Shown: in pieces, positions 53,511 to 63,359 of the stretch
How positions within the stretch are numbered: position 1 is the stretch's first letter
How the letters are laid out: each line of letters starts with the position of its first letter
Assembly: GCA_025506515.1 (NCBI GenBank)
Contig: CM046442.1
Location: 59,815,376-59,879,375, forward strand
Source of the DNA: Flaveria trinervia
Taxonomy: Eukaryota; Streptophyta; Magnoliopsida; Asterales; Asteraceae
Direction: 5' to 3'
Length of the DNA stretch: 64,000 nt
Notes under the pieces: generated by a model
Database searches by the model: none
What the model was told of the DNA's origin: nothing
The model's input: only the letters and a program-made list of their open reading frames with translations
Translations under genes and position numbers: made by a program

Positions 53511-54277
53511 GTTTCTATATTAAGATATTGTAACCCTTATTACTTGAATGAATTATTTGGTTATATTGATTCAACAAATATTCTTATTTTGCATGTTTAA
53601 CATCCATGAGTAAATTATTTACTCTGAAAGTCCGTAGTTGCTTATACTTGTGGGAACAAGTATGAAGGTAAAACTATTATGAACTTGGATTGGTAGATAT
53701 TTATATGGATGAATATAGAGCAAAAGGTTGTTGTTAAAGTTCATAGATATTTGTGGGATGCAAATATTGGACTGACCTGCATCTCAAACATTACTACATG
53801 GAATCTTCTTGATTGATCATAAGTGATTTTGAGTAAAGGAGAACATCATTTGGTATCCTCTGACCTGAGATACATATTGGGTCTTGATTTTAACAAATAT
53901 TATACTTTGACTTAGTTCTTCGCTGTTCTGAAACATGGCAGCACATAATTCTGAGTTCAGGCATGATATAAGGTAATTGTGAGAGACGTATGTTATCAAG
54001 ATGGGATTTGTCCCTCTTATTCGTTGAGAGTAAGATGTCTAAGGCCTGATAAAGTTAAATCAATGGAGAATGATCACTCTGTGTCTCTAGGATTTAACAT
54101 GACATCTAAGACAAAAGGATAGATGATTGATTCACCTAAAACATTTCGAGTATGGTACTTGAAGAGGATGATTTTATTGAATGGCACTTAGTCATAAGCA
54201 TTAAGGGTAGTAAACCGTTGTTAGGCGGTATTTACTGCTTGCATCAATCTTCTATGAATCTGGTGCAAGTGGGAGAT
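53511..54277 (+). other. B 3' non-coding region and polypurine tract
   Basis: No gene seen. The end GCAAGTGGGAGAT (54265-54277) directly before the LTR is the polypurine tract. The first 180 bp are also present in A1 (59580-59693). Confidence 0.75.
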
Positions 54278-55244
54278 TGTTGGATCTTATATGCCCAAGA
54301 CACATACAGATTGATGTGGTTAGTATGTTATGATCCAAGTCGGGTCATACCCAATAACAAGCTATACAAAAACCAATAAATATTTATTTGTTGATGAGAT
54401 CATACAAATAAATATTGACACCTATTTACAAAATGGGTTTTCTAAAACATTGCTTTTGTGATAGAACAACATTATATGGATAAATTGTTCATGAGAAATT
54501 ATTTGTTTCATTATTTAAGTTGGTTAAATAATAACAAAAAATAGTGTGTTAATGTTATAAAATTAAAATAGGTTTTAATTTTATAATCTAAGGGTTGAAA
54601 GAGTAAATTTTATAAAAGTTTCAAAATGGGGGGAACCCATTTTGAACCCAATTTTCGGCCGCCCCATGTGGGCATTGGGAACTCCTCTTTAGTCTTGGTC
54701 TTTGCAAGATTAGAGACGCTCTTACACTCTTCCATAACCTACACTTTCTCTTACACACACAAAGCAAGACACTCTCTCAAAGGACAAAAGAATTTCAGAT
54801 TCAAGAAGGAAAAAGGAGGCTGAAATTTCAGATTTTCTTGGCTGCTCTTCAAGAACTTCTTGGCTGATTCGGATTGTTCAAAAGGGAGTTGGTCTTGGTG
54901 CTCTTCTACCTAAAAAGATTAGGTGTTTGTTAGGCTTGTGGGTATACAAGCTTGAGGCCTTCTCTTTTGAAGGCTAGACATACAAGAATATCATCATCTT
55001 CATTTCTTCCATCTACAACATCTTGTGCAGAAAATGTTGTTTCTTTGAACCCCCTATGGTCGTTTTTGTTTTTGATAGCATACTATTTCACATATATTAT
55101 TGATCCATGTTCTTGGGGTTTCTTTATGGTTTAAAATGGTAAAAATTTGAGATTGGTAACCTCACTTTAAACCCTACTTTCCGCTGCATTTTTATATTTT
55201 AAATGGTTAAACTAGCTTTGATTTACATGTAACAAAACCCAACA
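54278..55244 (+). repeat. B 3' LTR
   Basis: Starts TGTTGGATCTTATATGCCC after the polypurine tract and ends AAACCCAACA, followed by the GTAAG duplication. 967 bp. Confidence 0.95.
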
Positions 55245-55570
55245 GTAAGTAGGGTAACTTGATTTGCAAACCATGTTTAATGGATCACCTACAATGTGGT
55301 TTACAAAGGTGTTGATGAGATAAACGTGCCGACCACAGATATGATGTTTAAGTCAATCCCATACCTTAGAATTTGCAAAGGGTTGCAATTGTCAAAACGT
55401 TGACTACCTAGTTAATATTAACTAATGGGATAAAGGTCACCTAACCACTTTTTAAATGTAACATTTGATTTTAGAATTTTCAAATTATGTATCACACATA
55501 AAAGGGTTTTAATTATTAAAATTTGAGAATATCGAAAATACTAAAAATGAACTTTGTTAGTTTTTGTAAA
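55245..55570 (+). other. A1 leader, second part
   Basis: Continues the leader interrupted at 46046: GTAAGTAGGGTAACTTG here matches the B leader near 48162. It contains the third repeated motif GGGATAAAGGTCACCTAACC at 55427. Confidence 0.85.
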
Positions 55571-56500
55571 ACGCCACCAACAATAATGAAAATAATGATA
55601 TGACGTCTGCTCACTCACTATCACTAAGGACCATTGTCCAAAAGGAGCGTCTAAACCATAACATCTGCATAGATTGCTTTCAAAATTTGAGAATTGTTCT
55701 CAAGCAAGGGAAACGATCGTATATTTTAGATGATCTGATTCCCGATAACCTAATGAGGATGATGAGGAGTCCTATAATAATTGGGTGAAATACACTGAGG
55801 ACTCGGTCCAAGTGTTTTGCCTCATGTTGGCAAGTATGACTTTGGATCTTCAAAAGGAGTATGAACATCATGGAGTGTACGACATGATTACCTAGTTAAA
55901 GGAAACGTTCCAATAACAAGCAAGGGTAGAGCACTTCAAATGGTTCGAGCACTCTATGCATGTCATATGGATGACACCCAGTCTGTTTCATCTTATGTAC
56001 TTAAGATGGAAAGCCACATTGAACACCTCGAAAGGTTGAATTGTCCTGTCTCTAAAGTGTTGGCTACGGATTTGATCCTCTACTCTTTGTCAAAAAGGTT
56101 TGACAACTTTTTCATGAATTATAACATGAACGGGTGGGACAACAACATAAGTGAGCTTCACTCTATGCTCAAAACTACAGAGGCGGCCATGGGTAAAAAG
56201 GTTTTACCCATTCTCACCATGAATTAAGGTGGGAACAAGAAGTGGCCTCACCCCGCACCCAGGCAAATGTTGCCAAGGGCAACGAGTACATTAGGGGAAA
56301 GGGGAAGGGAGTGGTAAGAGTGCCAACCCAAAAGAAGCAAAGAAGATGCAAAAGGTTGCTTCAAATGACCCATGCTTCAAGTGTGGGGAGATTGGACATT
56401 GGGGAAGAAATTGTCTAGTCCATCTCAAAGAGTTGTAAGCTAACAGGGATGTCGGGCAAACCTCAGGTACATTTTCATGATTCATATTTATATCAATTTA
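55571..56500 (+). pseudogene. A1 gag
   Basis: The codon at the start position is ACG (55571) instead of ATG. Frame 55940-56227 gives the UBN2-type block. The knuckle near 56377 (Cys-Phe-Lys-Cys-Gly-Glu-Ile-Gly-His-Trp-Gly-Arg-Asn-Cys) is intact. Stops at several places. Confidence 0.85.
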
Positions 56501-57640
56501 ATATCCTCTAACACATGGGTATTGGATACCGGATGTGGAACTCACATTTGCAACTTATTGCAGGGGCTCAAAAGAAGTAAGGACTTCAAGAAAGGGGATG
56601 TTAGCCTCTACATGGGGAATGGGGCAAAAGTTCAAGTTGAAGACTGAGGGGACTACATCTTGAAGCTTCCAAATGGTTTGGAAGCAATTTTGAAAAATGT
56701 TTTGTATGCTCCTAGTTTGATTAGGAATATTATTTCTGTTTCCCTATTAAGACAATATGATTATGTTATCACATTTATTGAAAATGAAATTCATGTTTCG
56801 TTAAAGGACATCCTTTATTTTAAAGCTATTCCTATTAATGGTATTTCTGAATTGGTTTGTGAAAACACATTATATGATAGCTCATTGTACCAATCCACCA
56901 CCAAGAAACTCAAATTAGATTTGAGTGACACCTATCTTTGGCATTACCGTCTTGGTCATATAAACAAGAAGCACATACAAACACTCAAAGAATGGTCTTT
57001 TAAAAGCAAGTGAATATGATTCATTTGATGTATGTGAATCTTGTTTACAAGTTAAAATTACTAAGGCACCATTTAGTGGAAAATCCAATAGGGCAAAAGA
57101 TTTATTAGGCATCATACATTTGGATGTATGTGGTCTTTTAAACCAATGACTAGGTATAACGAAAGATACTTCATTACCTTTACCGACGACTATAGTCGAT
57201 ATGGTTATGTGTACTTGTTAAGACACAAAGATGAAGCTTTTCAAATGTTCAAAACCTTCCAAAATGAAGTAGAAAATCAACTCAACAAGAAAATAAAAAT
57301 TCTCTGCACCGATAGAGGAGGTGAATACCTAAGTGATGCTTTTAGAGATCATGTTAGAAGTTGTGGTGTTGTCTCACAACTATCTCCATCTAGAACACCA
57401 CAACACAATAATGCGTCTAAGAGGAGAAATCAAACTCTATTGGATATGGTTCGATCTATGATGGCTAGATGCTCATTGCCTTTATCATTTTGGGGTTTCG
57501 CTTTGCTCTCTTCAGCCTGTATCTTGAATATGGCCCCAACCAAGAAAGTGCAAATGACACATTTTGAAATATGGCATGGAAGGGTTCCGTCACTATAATA
57601 TTTAAAGGTATGGGGATGTGAGGCTTATGTTAAAGCTCCC
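56501..57640 (+). pseudogene. A1 protease and integrase
   Basis: Protease Trp-Val-Leu-Asp-Thr-Gly-Cys-Gly-Thr-His (about 56518). Pre-integrase in frame 56660-57013. Integrase core in frame 57128-57598 (156 aa): second Asp intact (Cys-Thr-Asp-Arg-Gly-Gly-Glu-Tyr), but Glu is Lys (Ala-Ser-Lys-Arg-Arg-Asn, about 57413), the same replacement as in B. Frameshifts near 57010 and 57130. Confidence 0.85.
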
Positions 57641-59580
57641 ACGTGAAACAAGTTAGACAGCCATTCCACTAAGTGTATCTTCATTGGATATGCTAGAGAT
57701 TCAATAGGATATTATTTGTATCATCCATTAGAAGAAAAGGAGTTTGTTGCCAAGAAGGCTGAGTTCTTAGAAGCTATGTTCCTTACGGAAAGAACTAGTA
57801 GTAGAACAATAGATCTTGAGGAGGATCAAGAACACAAACTGATACATGTTTGGTTGACACTAGCACTCAACATGAGGATGTTGAGGGTGATCAAATATTT
57901 CATCAATACACACAAAATGATTGTAGATCTAGTAAAACTAGTAATCCACCTAAAAGATATGGATTTTTCATAGACGGATGCTATGTGGTAGATTTCGATG
58001 AACCAACCACTTATCGTGACGCAATGTCCAATTTGGATTGTGACAAATGGCTTGAAGCCATGAACATTGAGATGCATACAAGAATGATAACCAAGTATGG
58101 GACTTGGTTGAACCACCTCTTAACTCCAAGGCAATTGGAAGTAAGTGGGCTTACAAGAAGAAAAATGATATGCATGGAAACTTTGAAACTTATAAAGCTA
58201 GACTTGTAGCAAAAGGTTTCACTCAAACTCAAGGGGTTGATTATGATGAAACCTTCTCGCCGGTTGCAATGCTAAAGTGTATTAGGATATTATTTGCCAT
58301 AGCTGCTCATTATGATTATGAGATTTGACAAATAGGTGTCAAAACCGCTTTTCTAAATGGATATCTTGAGGAATATGTCTATATGGTTCAGCCTGAACGT
58401 TTTGTCGATCAAAAACATCCTAACAAAGTATGCAAGTTAAAGAAATCAATCTACGGATTGAAGCAAGCATCAAAAAGTTGGAATCACCTTTTTGTTGAAG
58501 AGATAATCAAATTTGGGTTCATCACAAACGCTAATGAAGCATGTGCATATAAGAAAGCTAGTAGGAGTATCATCACTTTCCTAATATTGTATGTCGATGA
58601 CATTCTACTATTTGGAAATGACATTCCAAGCTTGGAGGGTGTAAAAGCCTAGCTTGGAAGTTGTTTCTCCATTAAGGATCTTGGTGAAGCTGCCAATATT
58701 TTTGGAATAAAGATCTATAGGGATAGATCAAGGCGGTTGATAGGATTAAACCAAAGTGCATACATTGATAAGATCTTTAAAAGGTTCAAGATGGAAAACT
58801 CTATGAAAGGTACTGTACCTATCCAAAAAGGAATGATATTGAGTAAGACACAGTGTCCAAGCTCAAAGGATGAGCAAGACAAAATGAAGGGAATCCCATA
58901 TGCATCTGTTATAGGATCCATCATGTATGCAACGATATGCACTTGGCTGGACGTGTCATGCGCTTTGAGCATGACAAGTCGATACCAACAAAATCCTGGA
59001 AACAGTCATTGGATGGCTGTTAAGAACATACTTAAGTACCTAAGGAGGACCAAAGATATGTTCCTAATCTATGGATCTGGTGAGGAAGAACTCGTTGTAA
59101 AGGCTTACACAGATGCAAGTTTCGAAACTGATCGGGATGATTCACGATCACAATCGGGGTACATTTTCATCTTGATTGGAGGAGCAATCTCTTGGAAGAG
59201 CTCTAAACAAGATCTGGTGGCATTATCAACTATGGAGTTATAATACATCGCCGCTTCATTGGCAGCTCAGGAAGCTGCATCGTTAAATAAATTCATTACC
59301 GATCTAGGGGTGGTCCCTCGCATTCAGGATCTCATAGAAATTCTTTGTGATAACGAGGGTGCGATTGCTGAAATCAAAGAACCCCGTGCACATCAAAAGA
59401 CTAGGCACATTGAACGGATATTCAACTACATAAGGGATAAAGTTGAAAAGGGAAAGATATAGATTCGCAAAGTTCACACAGATCAAACCATTGCGGATCC
59501 ACTCACGAAGCTTCTTGAAAAGGCAAAGCATGAAAGTCAAACTTGTGCCATGGGACTTTAATATTGTAGTGACTAGATAT
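57641..59580 (+). pseudogene. A1 hinge, RT and RNase H
   Basis: Hinge in 57850-58209. RT in 58104-58328 (Ser-Lys-Trp-Ala-Tyr-Lys to Phe-Ser-Pro-Val-Ala) and 58383-58652 (Tyr-Gly-Leu-Lys-Gln-Ala-Ser, Leu-Tyr-Val-Asp-Asp-Ile-Leu intact). RNase H in 58737-59243 (168 aa; Tyr-Thr-Asp-Ala-Ser-Phe) and 59259-59462. Unlike B there is one RT copy only. Four or five single stops separate the open parts, making it the best preserved RT here. Confidence 0.9.
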
Positions 59581-59693
59581 GATCTTTAATTTTTGTATTT
59601 AGATATTCTAACCCTTTATTGCTTGAATTAATTATTTGGTTATAATGATTCAACTAATATTCCTATTTTGCATGTTTAAAATCCATGAGTAAA

Positions 59694-60036
59694 TGTAAGA
59701 CCCCATTCCCGGGACGCCTATAGCTGGCCAGTCATTGCTCATAAAACATATAATTACATTTAAGTTTAACAAAACATCACAGCAAAACATTAAAATAACT
59801 TTACATTTCAAAATAACAGCTTTTGCAAGTTAATACAATCATTCATTACATATTTTCATTTGTTTGCATTACAATTCAAAAACTATTCAAAAGAATGTCA
59901 TCCAAAATACGAAGTAGCTGCCCCGTGCCATCCTCAGCAACTTTACCTGCCAACTGGAAAAAATGCATAAAAAGTCAGCATTGCCGAGTGAGTTCTAGTT
60001 ATATAATAAAACATACTTTACTTTCATTAAAACCAT
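59694..60036 (-). repeat. Gypsy-T-type LTR fragment inserted in A1
   Basis: Left edge TGTAAGACCCCATTCCCGGG equals the left edge of the G1 LTR (19859), and similarity continues to about 60030 (GAGTGAGTTCTAGT, AAAACATACTTTA). It is cut by element C. The five bases before it are GTAAA. The matching right end is beyond the window. The minus orientation is taken from G1. Confidence 0.85.
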
Positions 60037-60811
60037 TGTTGGACCAAAAGAACCAATGAGCCAGATCAGAAAAACCTTTAAGTCCCATAGGACATCACAA
60101 CAACTGCTGAAGACTTGATCAGCTGTTTGACAAAGTCTGAAGATCATAGCTGAAGACTAAAGTACTAAAGACTTGAACTGTTGAAAACCAAAGTCTGAAG
60201 ATCAACAGCTGAAGACTAAAGTACTGAAGATCAACAGCTGAAGTACAAAGACTGAAGACATCAGCTGATGACAACAACTGAGGTTCAAGAAGTCCAAGTA
60301 CTGAAGCTTTCAGAGTTTGTCACAATAGCTGAAGAAGCATTCTTCAGTTGTTCTCATGGTTTCCTTTCAGTAGTTTTATTTTCTATTTCAGTACTTGTAA
60401 AATGACTGAAGAGCATGTTCTTCAGTCGCTGTTGTTTCAGTAGTTTCTTTTCAGTAGTTGTAGTGATAGTTAACACTTGGTATTTTTGTTAGAAGATGTC
60501 AGTTGTTTGACATCTTCAGTAGTTGTGTTAACTTTCAGTAGTTAAATAACAGTTAGATGTCACTGTCAAGTGACATCAGCTGACGTCAGCTTTTCTTATA
60601 AAAGGAAAGATGACCTAATTGTAACCGCGCGATAAGCCGAGCCGAAGTATATTGAATGAATATATATTCCTTTTGGCAGAATTTCTCTCTCTATAACAAA
60701 TACTGTTTCATTGATAAATTTCATGTGTTCTTGTTTAAATTTGTTAATTTATGAGCTCATTCCTCTGCAAATCCAATCTAATTAATCAAACTAGATACCG
60801 TGATCCTAACA
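60037..60811 (+). repeat. C 5' LTR
   Basis: Starts TGTTGGACCAAAAG, ends GATCCTAACA before the primer site; 775 bp. The first half is a dense array of CTGAAGA/AGCTGAAGAC-type motifs (60085-60430). TATA-like TTATAAAAGG at 60596-60605. Confidence 0.9.
60596..60605 (+). promoter_or_regulatory. Probable TATA box of the C LTR
   Basis: TTATAAAAGG lies about 210 bp before the LTR end, as expected for the U3/R boundary of a Copia LTR. Transcription would begin about 30 bp downstream. Confidence 0.6.
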
Positions 60812-60813
60812 AA

Positions 60814-60825
60814 TGGTATCAGAGC
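60814..60825 (+). other. C primer-binding site
   Basis: TGGTATCAGAGC, two bases after the LTR end: complementary to initiator Met-tRNA. Intact. Confidence 0.95.
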
Positions 60826-61021
60826 TAGTTAATCATTGATCGACTTAACAATTGATCATTGAAACTGTTCTTTTTCTATCTACGTTTGATCGAATTAGCA
60901 AAATTGCAAGAATCGGTTATAGAGATTGAGTTTCTGCTGCTTCTCGCTGTTTTGTTTGAGGTTCTAATTGGTTTTGAACTAGATTCACTTTGTTTACCTT
61001 GAATTTGTCTGAATTCTGATT

Positions 61022-62480
61022 ATGACTACTCCTTCTAATGACCCTCACAATACCGGTTCCTCAACCAAGCCTCAGATGCTGATTAGGACTTAGTATAACA
61101 TATTGCAACGAAGAATGCTCCATCACCTGTCTGTTAACAATTCAGGTTGTTGGACATCTGTGGTACATGGTCCACATAAGCCTATGGTGAACAATCCGGA
61201 AACTAACCAAATGGTTCCGAAGAAGAAGGAACAATACTCTGATGAGGATCGTAAACTATTTGAGATAGATGCTAAAGCTCATGGAATTCTGGCCATGGCA
61301 CTGCCTAATGAAATCTATTCTGGGCTTATGCATCATGAAACTGCTCATGACCTCTGGAAGGCACTGAAAGAACAATTCGGTGGTACTGATGAGGTCTTAG
61401 CAAACAATAGGGAAATACTTGCCCAACAATATGAGACATTTGCTCATAGGAAGGGTGAGACTCTAACTCAACAGTTTGAGTGTTTTTCATGTTTGATCTC
61501 TGAGCTGAAAATGGTCAAACATGAATACACTAATAGCCAGATGAACCACGAATTCCTCAGATCACTACCTGAGAGATGGGACACATATACAATTGTCCTA
61601 CGCTCCAATGCAAATCTGGATAGCCTATCTCTCACCCAACTTCATGGGAAACTGCTTACATTTGAAAGAGAGATAGAGCAGAAAAGGAAACTGACATCAT
61701 CAGGCAAGCTCACTGAAGACTTTGTACCAGGGAACACTGCCTTGGTCGGTCATGAGTCAGAATATGCTGCATCAGAAAGTAATTATGATGTGCATATAGA
61801 TTTCTCTTCAAACAGTTTTCTAATCATGCATTTGTGAGTGTTGATAGTCAGTCAGGCTGTAATTGTGACAATTTGTGCTTCATTATGGATGATTTGAAAG
61901 GTATAGCTGATGATGACTTAGAAGAGATGGATATTCTGAGCCAAATGGCCTTGATTAATATCAGATCTCAAAAGTTCTACAAGAGAACTGGTAGGAAATT
62001 CCCTGGTCTCTCTGGCAAATCCAATGTTGGTTTTGATAAGAGTAAGTTGAGGTGTCACAAATGCCACAGGCTTGGCACTTTGCAAGAGAGTGTAGATCAT
62101 CTGGATCTAACTCCTTTGCACCCTTTGTTACTTTTCCATGTAATATTCAACAAAACAGAGGGCAACATCCTGCTAGTTCTGGTCATCAATCACAACCTCT
62201 ATCTCCTGCATATTTTGTCCCTCAGGGTCCAATGCCATATTCATATCCCTGCTATTACATGCCACAAACCAGTCAAGTTCAAGTACCTATTGCTCAACAA
62301 CCACCTTCTCTTCCTGAGCCTTAACCTTCCCAATCTCATGAACAATCTTAACCTCCTCAACACAGCTTTTTCACCCCAGGAGTTATTGACTGGAGCAGTT
62401 TACCAGATGATATGTCTGGTCATTAACAACTGTTTTCTGGTGCTAGTCAACATGGTGGTGACAATCCTTTTGGAAATCTT
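61022..62480 (+). pseudogene. C gag, capsid part and first zinc knuckle
   Basis: The ATG at 61022 (Met-Thr-Thr-Pro-Ser-Asn) is in frame with the open part 61103-61837 and separated only by one TAG at 61091. That part contains the UBN2 block (Asp-Leu-Trp-Lys-Ala-Leu-Lys-Glu-Gln-Phe-Gly-Gly). A frameshift lies near 61835. The knuckle at 62053 (Cys-His-Lys-Cys ... His-Phe-Ala-Arg-Glu-Cys) is split by a one-base loss at about 62074. A Pro/Gln-rich linker follows. Confidence 0.85.
61103..61837 (+). CDS. C gag capsid open frame, 244 aa
   Basis: UBN2 (retrotran_gag) region: Leu-Phe-Glu-Ile-Asp-Ala-Lys-Ala at about residue 50, Leu-Ala-Gln-Gln-Tyr-Glu and Lys-Gly-Glu-Thr-Leu-Thr-Gln-Gln-Phe around residue 120, then Leu-Pro-Glu-Arg-Trp. 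The real start is 61022, upstream of a TAG. It builds the particle shell. Confidence 0.8.
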   Translation: MQRRMLHHLSVNNSGCWTSVVHGPHKPMVNNPETNQMVPKKKEQYSDEDRKLFEIDAKAHGILAMALPNEIYSGLMHHETAHDLWKALKEQFGGTDEVLANNREILAQQYETFAHRKGETLTQQFECFSCLISELKMVKHEYTNSQMNHEFLRSLPERWDTYTIVLRSNANLDSLSLTQLHGKLLTFEREIEQKRKLTSSGKLTEDFVPGNTALVGHESEYAASESNYDVHIDFSSNSFLIMHL

Positions 62481-62486
62481 GCTCTT

Positions 62487-63359
62487 ATGGCTCTGGAGTC
62501 TGCTGATACTTCATCCTCTAATGCTTCCACACCACAGGTATCACAGGTATCCTCTGAGGCCAAAGCCAAGTTATGTTTTGAAACATGCATAGCCGCATTT
62601 GCATCTATTAGAGAAGCAAATGTAGCTTTAATTAACAAGAACATTGAGCTAGAACAAATAATATCCAAAAGAAAAGCTGAATTTGAGTCTGTGCTTAATG
62701 ATAAGAATGATGAGATTTACAAACTCAAATGCCAAATCACTAATAATAAGGCTAGGGAAGAGGTACTTCTAGAGATGTACAGAGACCTCAAAGAAACACT
62801 TGCAGCTACCCAGGTAGAGTGTGATCGATGGGTACATTCCTGCAAGGGTTTTGAAATGCTTCTCAGTAAGCAGTCTGCTTCCAATGTGAAGTTTGGCATT
62901 GGTTATAATCACACTTCTCCTCCTACAGATTTTACTCCCAGAGCAGAGGTAGAATCTGATGGAGAAAGCAATAACCAATCCTTTTCATCATGTGATCTAC
63001 TATCTAATACAGCACCATCAGAGGTTGATGTCAGTATTAATTCCTCCCAAAACCTATCAGCTGATGTTGATGGTTCAAAGGCTGACACTCACATGATCAA
63101 AAAGTTGATCACTCCAGGTGGTATTTCACAAAATACTGAAAGTACTAAAGAGAAAGTCATAACACCTGGAGAACAAACCCAAACTATTGCATGTACTAAA
63201 GGGAAGAAAACTGCCAGTAGAAAGGGTGGGAAAACTAGTGAAGAAGATATCAAGAAAGCATGTACTCTAAGGAAGAAAACTGCTAGTACTGATTGCACAC
63301 TGCTGAAGAATAAGTCTTCAGTAGTTTCATCTCTTCAGCTTATGATCAACATAAGATGA
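62487..63359 (+). CDS. C gag coiled coil and spacer, open frame of 290 aa
   Basis: Residues about 25-140 hold Lys-Leu-Cys-Phe-Glu-Thr-Cys followed by a long Glu/Lys/Leu-rich coiled coil and Gly-Phe-Glu-Met-Leu-Leu-Ser-Lys-Gln, with Phe-Gly-Ile-Gly-Tyr-Asn, hallmarks of SIRE-type Gag. The rest is Ser/Thr/Lys-rich. It ends at a frameshift near 63340, after which the second CCHC box (Cys-Glu-Ile-Cys-Gly-Leu-Phe-Asn-His ... Asp-Cys, about 63371) continues. Confidence 0.8.
   Translation: MALESADTSSSNASTPQVSQVSSEAKAKLCFETCIAAFASIREANVALINKNIELEQIISKRKAEFESVLNDKNDEIYKLKCQITNNKAREEVLLEMYRDLKETLAATQVECDRWVHSCKGFEMLLSKQSASNVKFGIGYNHTSPPTDFTPRAEVESDGESNNQSFSSCDLLSNTAPSEVDVSINSSQNLSADVDGSKADTHMIKKLITPGGISQNTESTKEKVITPGEQTQTIACTKGKKTASRKGGKTSEEDIKKACTLRKKTASTDCTLLKNKSSVVSSLQLMINIR

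Larger units (their letters stand above)
46047..55244 (+). mobile_element. B: complete family A Copia element nested in A1
   Basis: Both LTRs, primer site, leader, gag, protease, integrase, RT/RNase H (duplicated), polypurine tract: 9.2 kb, flanked by GTAAG. The first 190 bases of the two LTRs show nine differences, so the insertion is old. Coding frames are all broken. Confidence 0.95.
44008..59693 (+). mobile_element. A1: family A Copia element, split by element B
   Basis: LTR 44008-44937, leader 44938-46046, [B 46047-55244], leader 55245-55570, gag and pol to about 59580, 3' non-coding to 59693, where a Gypsy-type LTR starts. Removing B gives one continuous A element. Its 3' LTR lies beyond the inserted sequences. 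It sits inside the 3' LTR of G2. Confidence 0.9.

Noticed and set aside
59694..60036. Continuation of the G2 3' LTR after A1
   Set aside because: Its edge and orientation match the left edge of the G1 LTR (start TGTAAGRCCCC), which is an LTR terminus, not the interior sequence expected after 44007.
60085..60430. CTGAAGA array in the C LTR as a satellite separate from the element
   Set aside because: It lies wholly between the LTR start and the TATA box and is irregular in spacing; it is better seen as part of U3.
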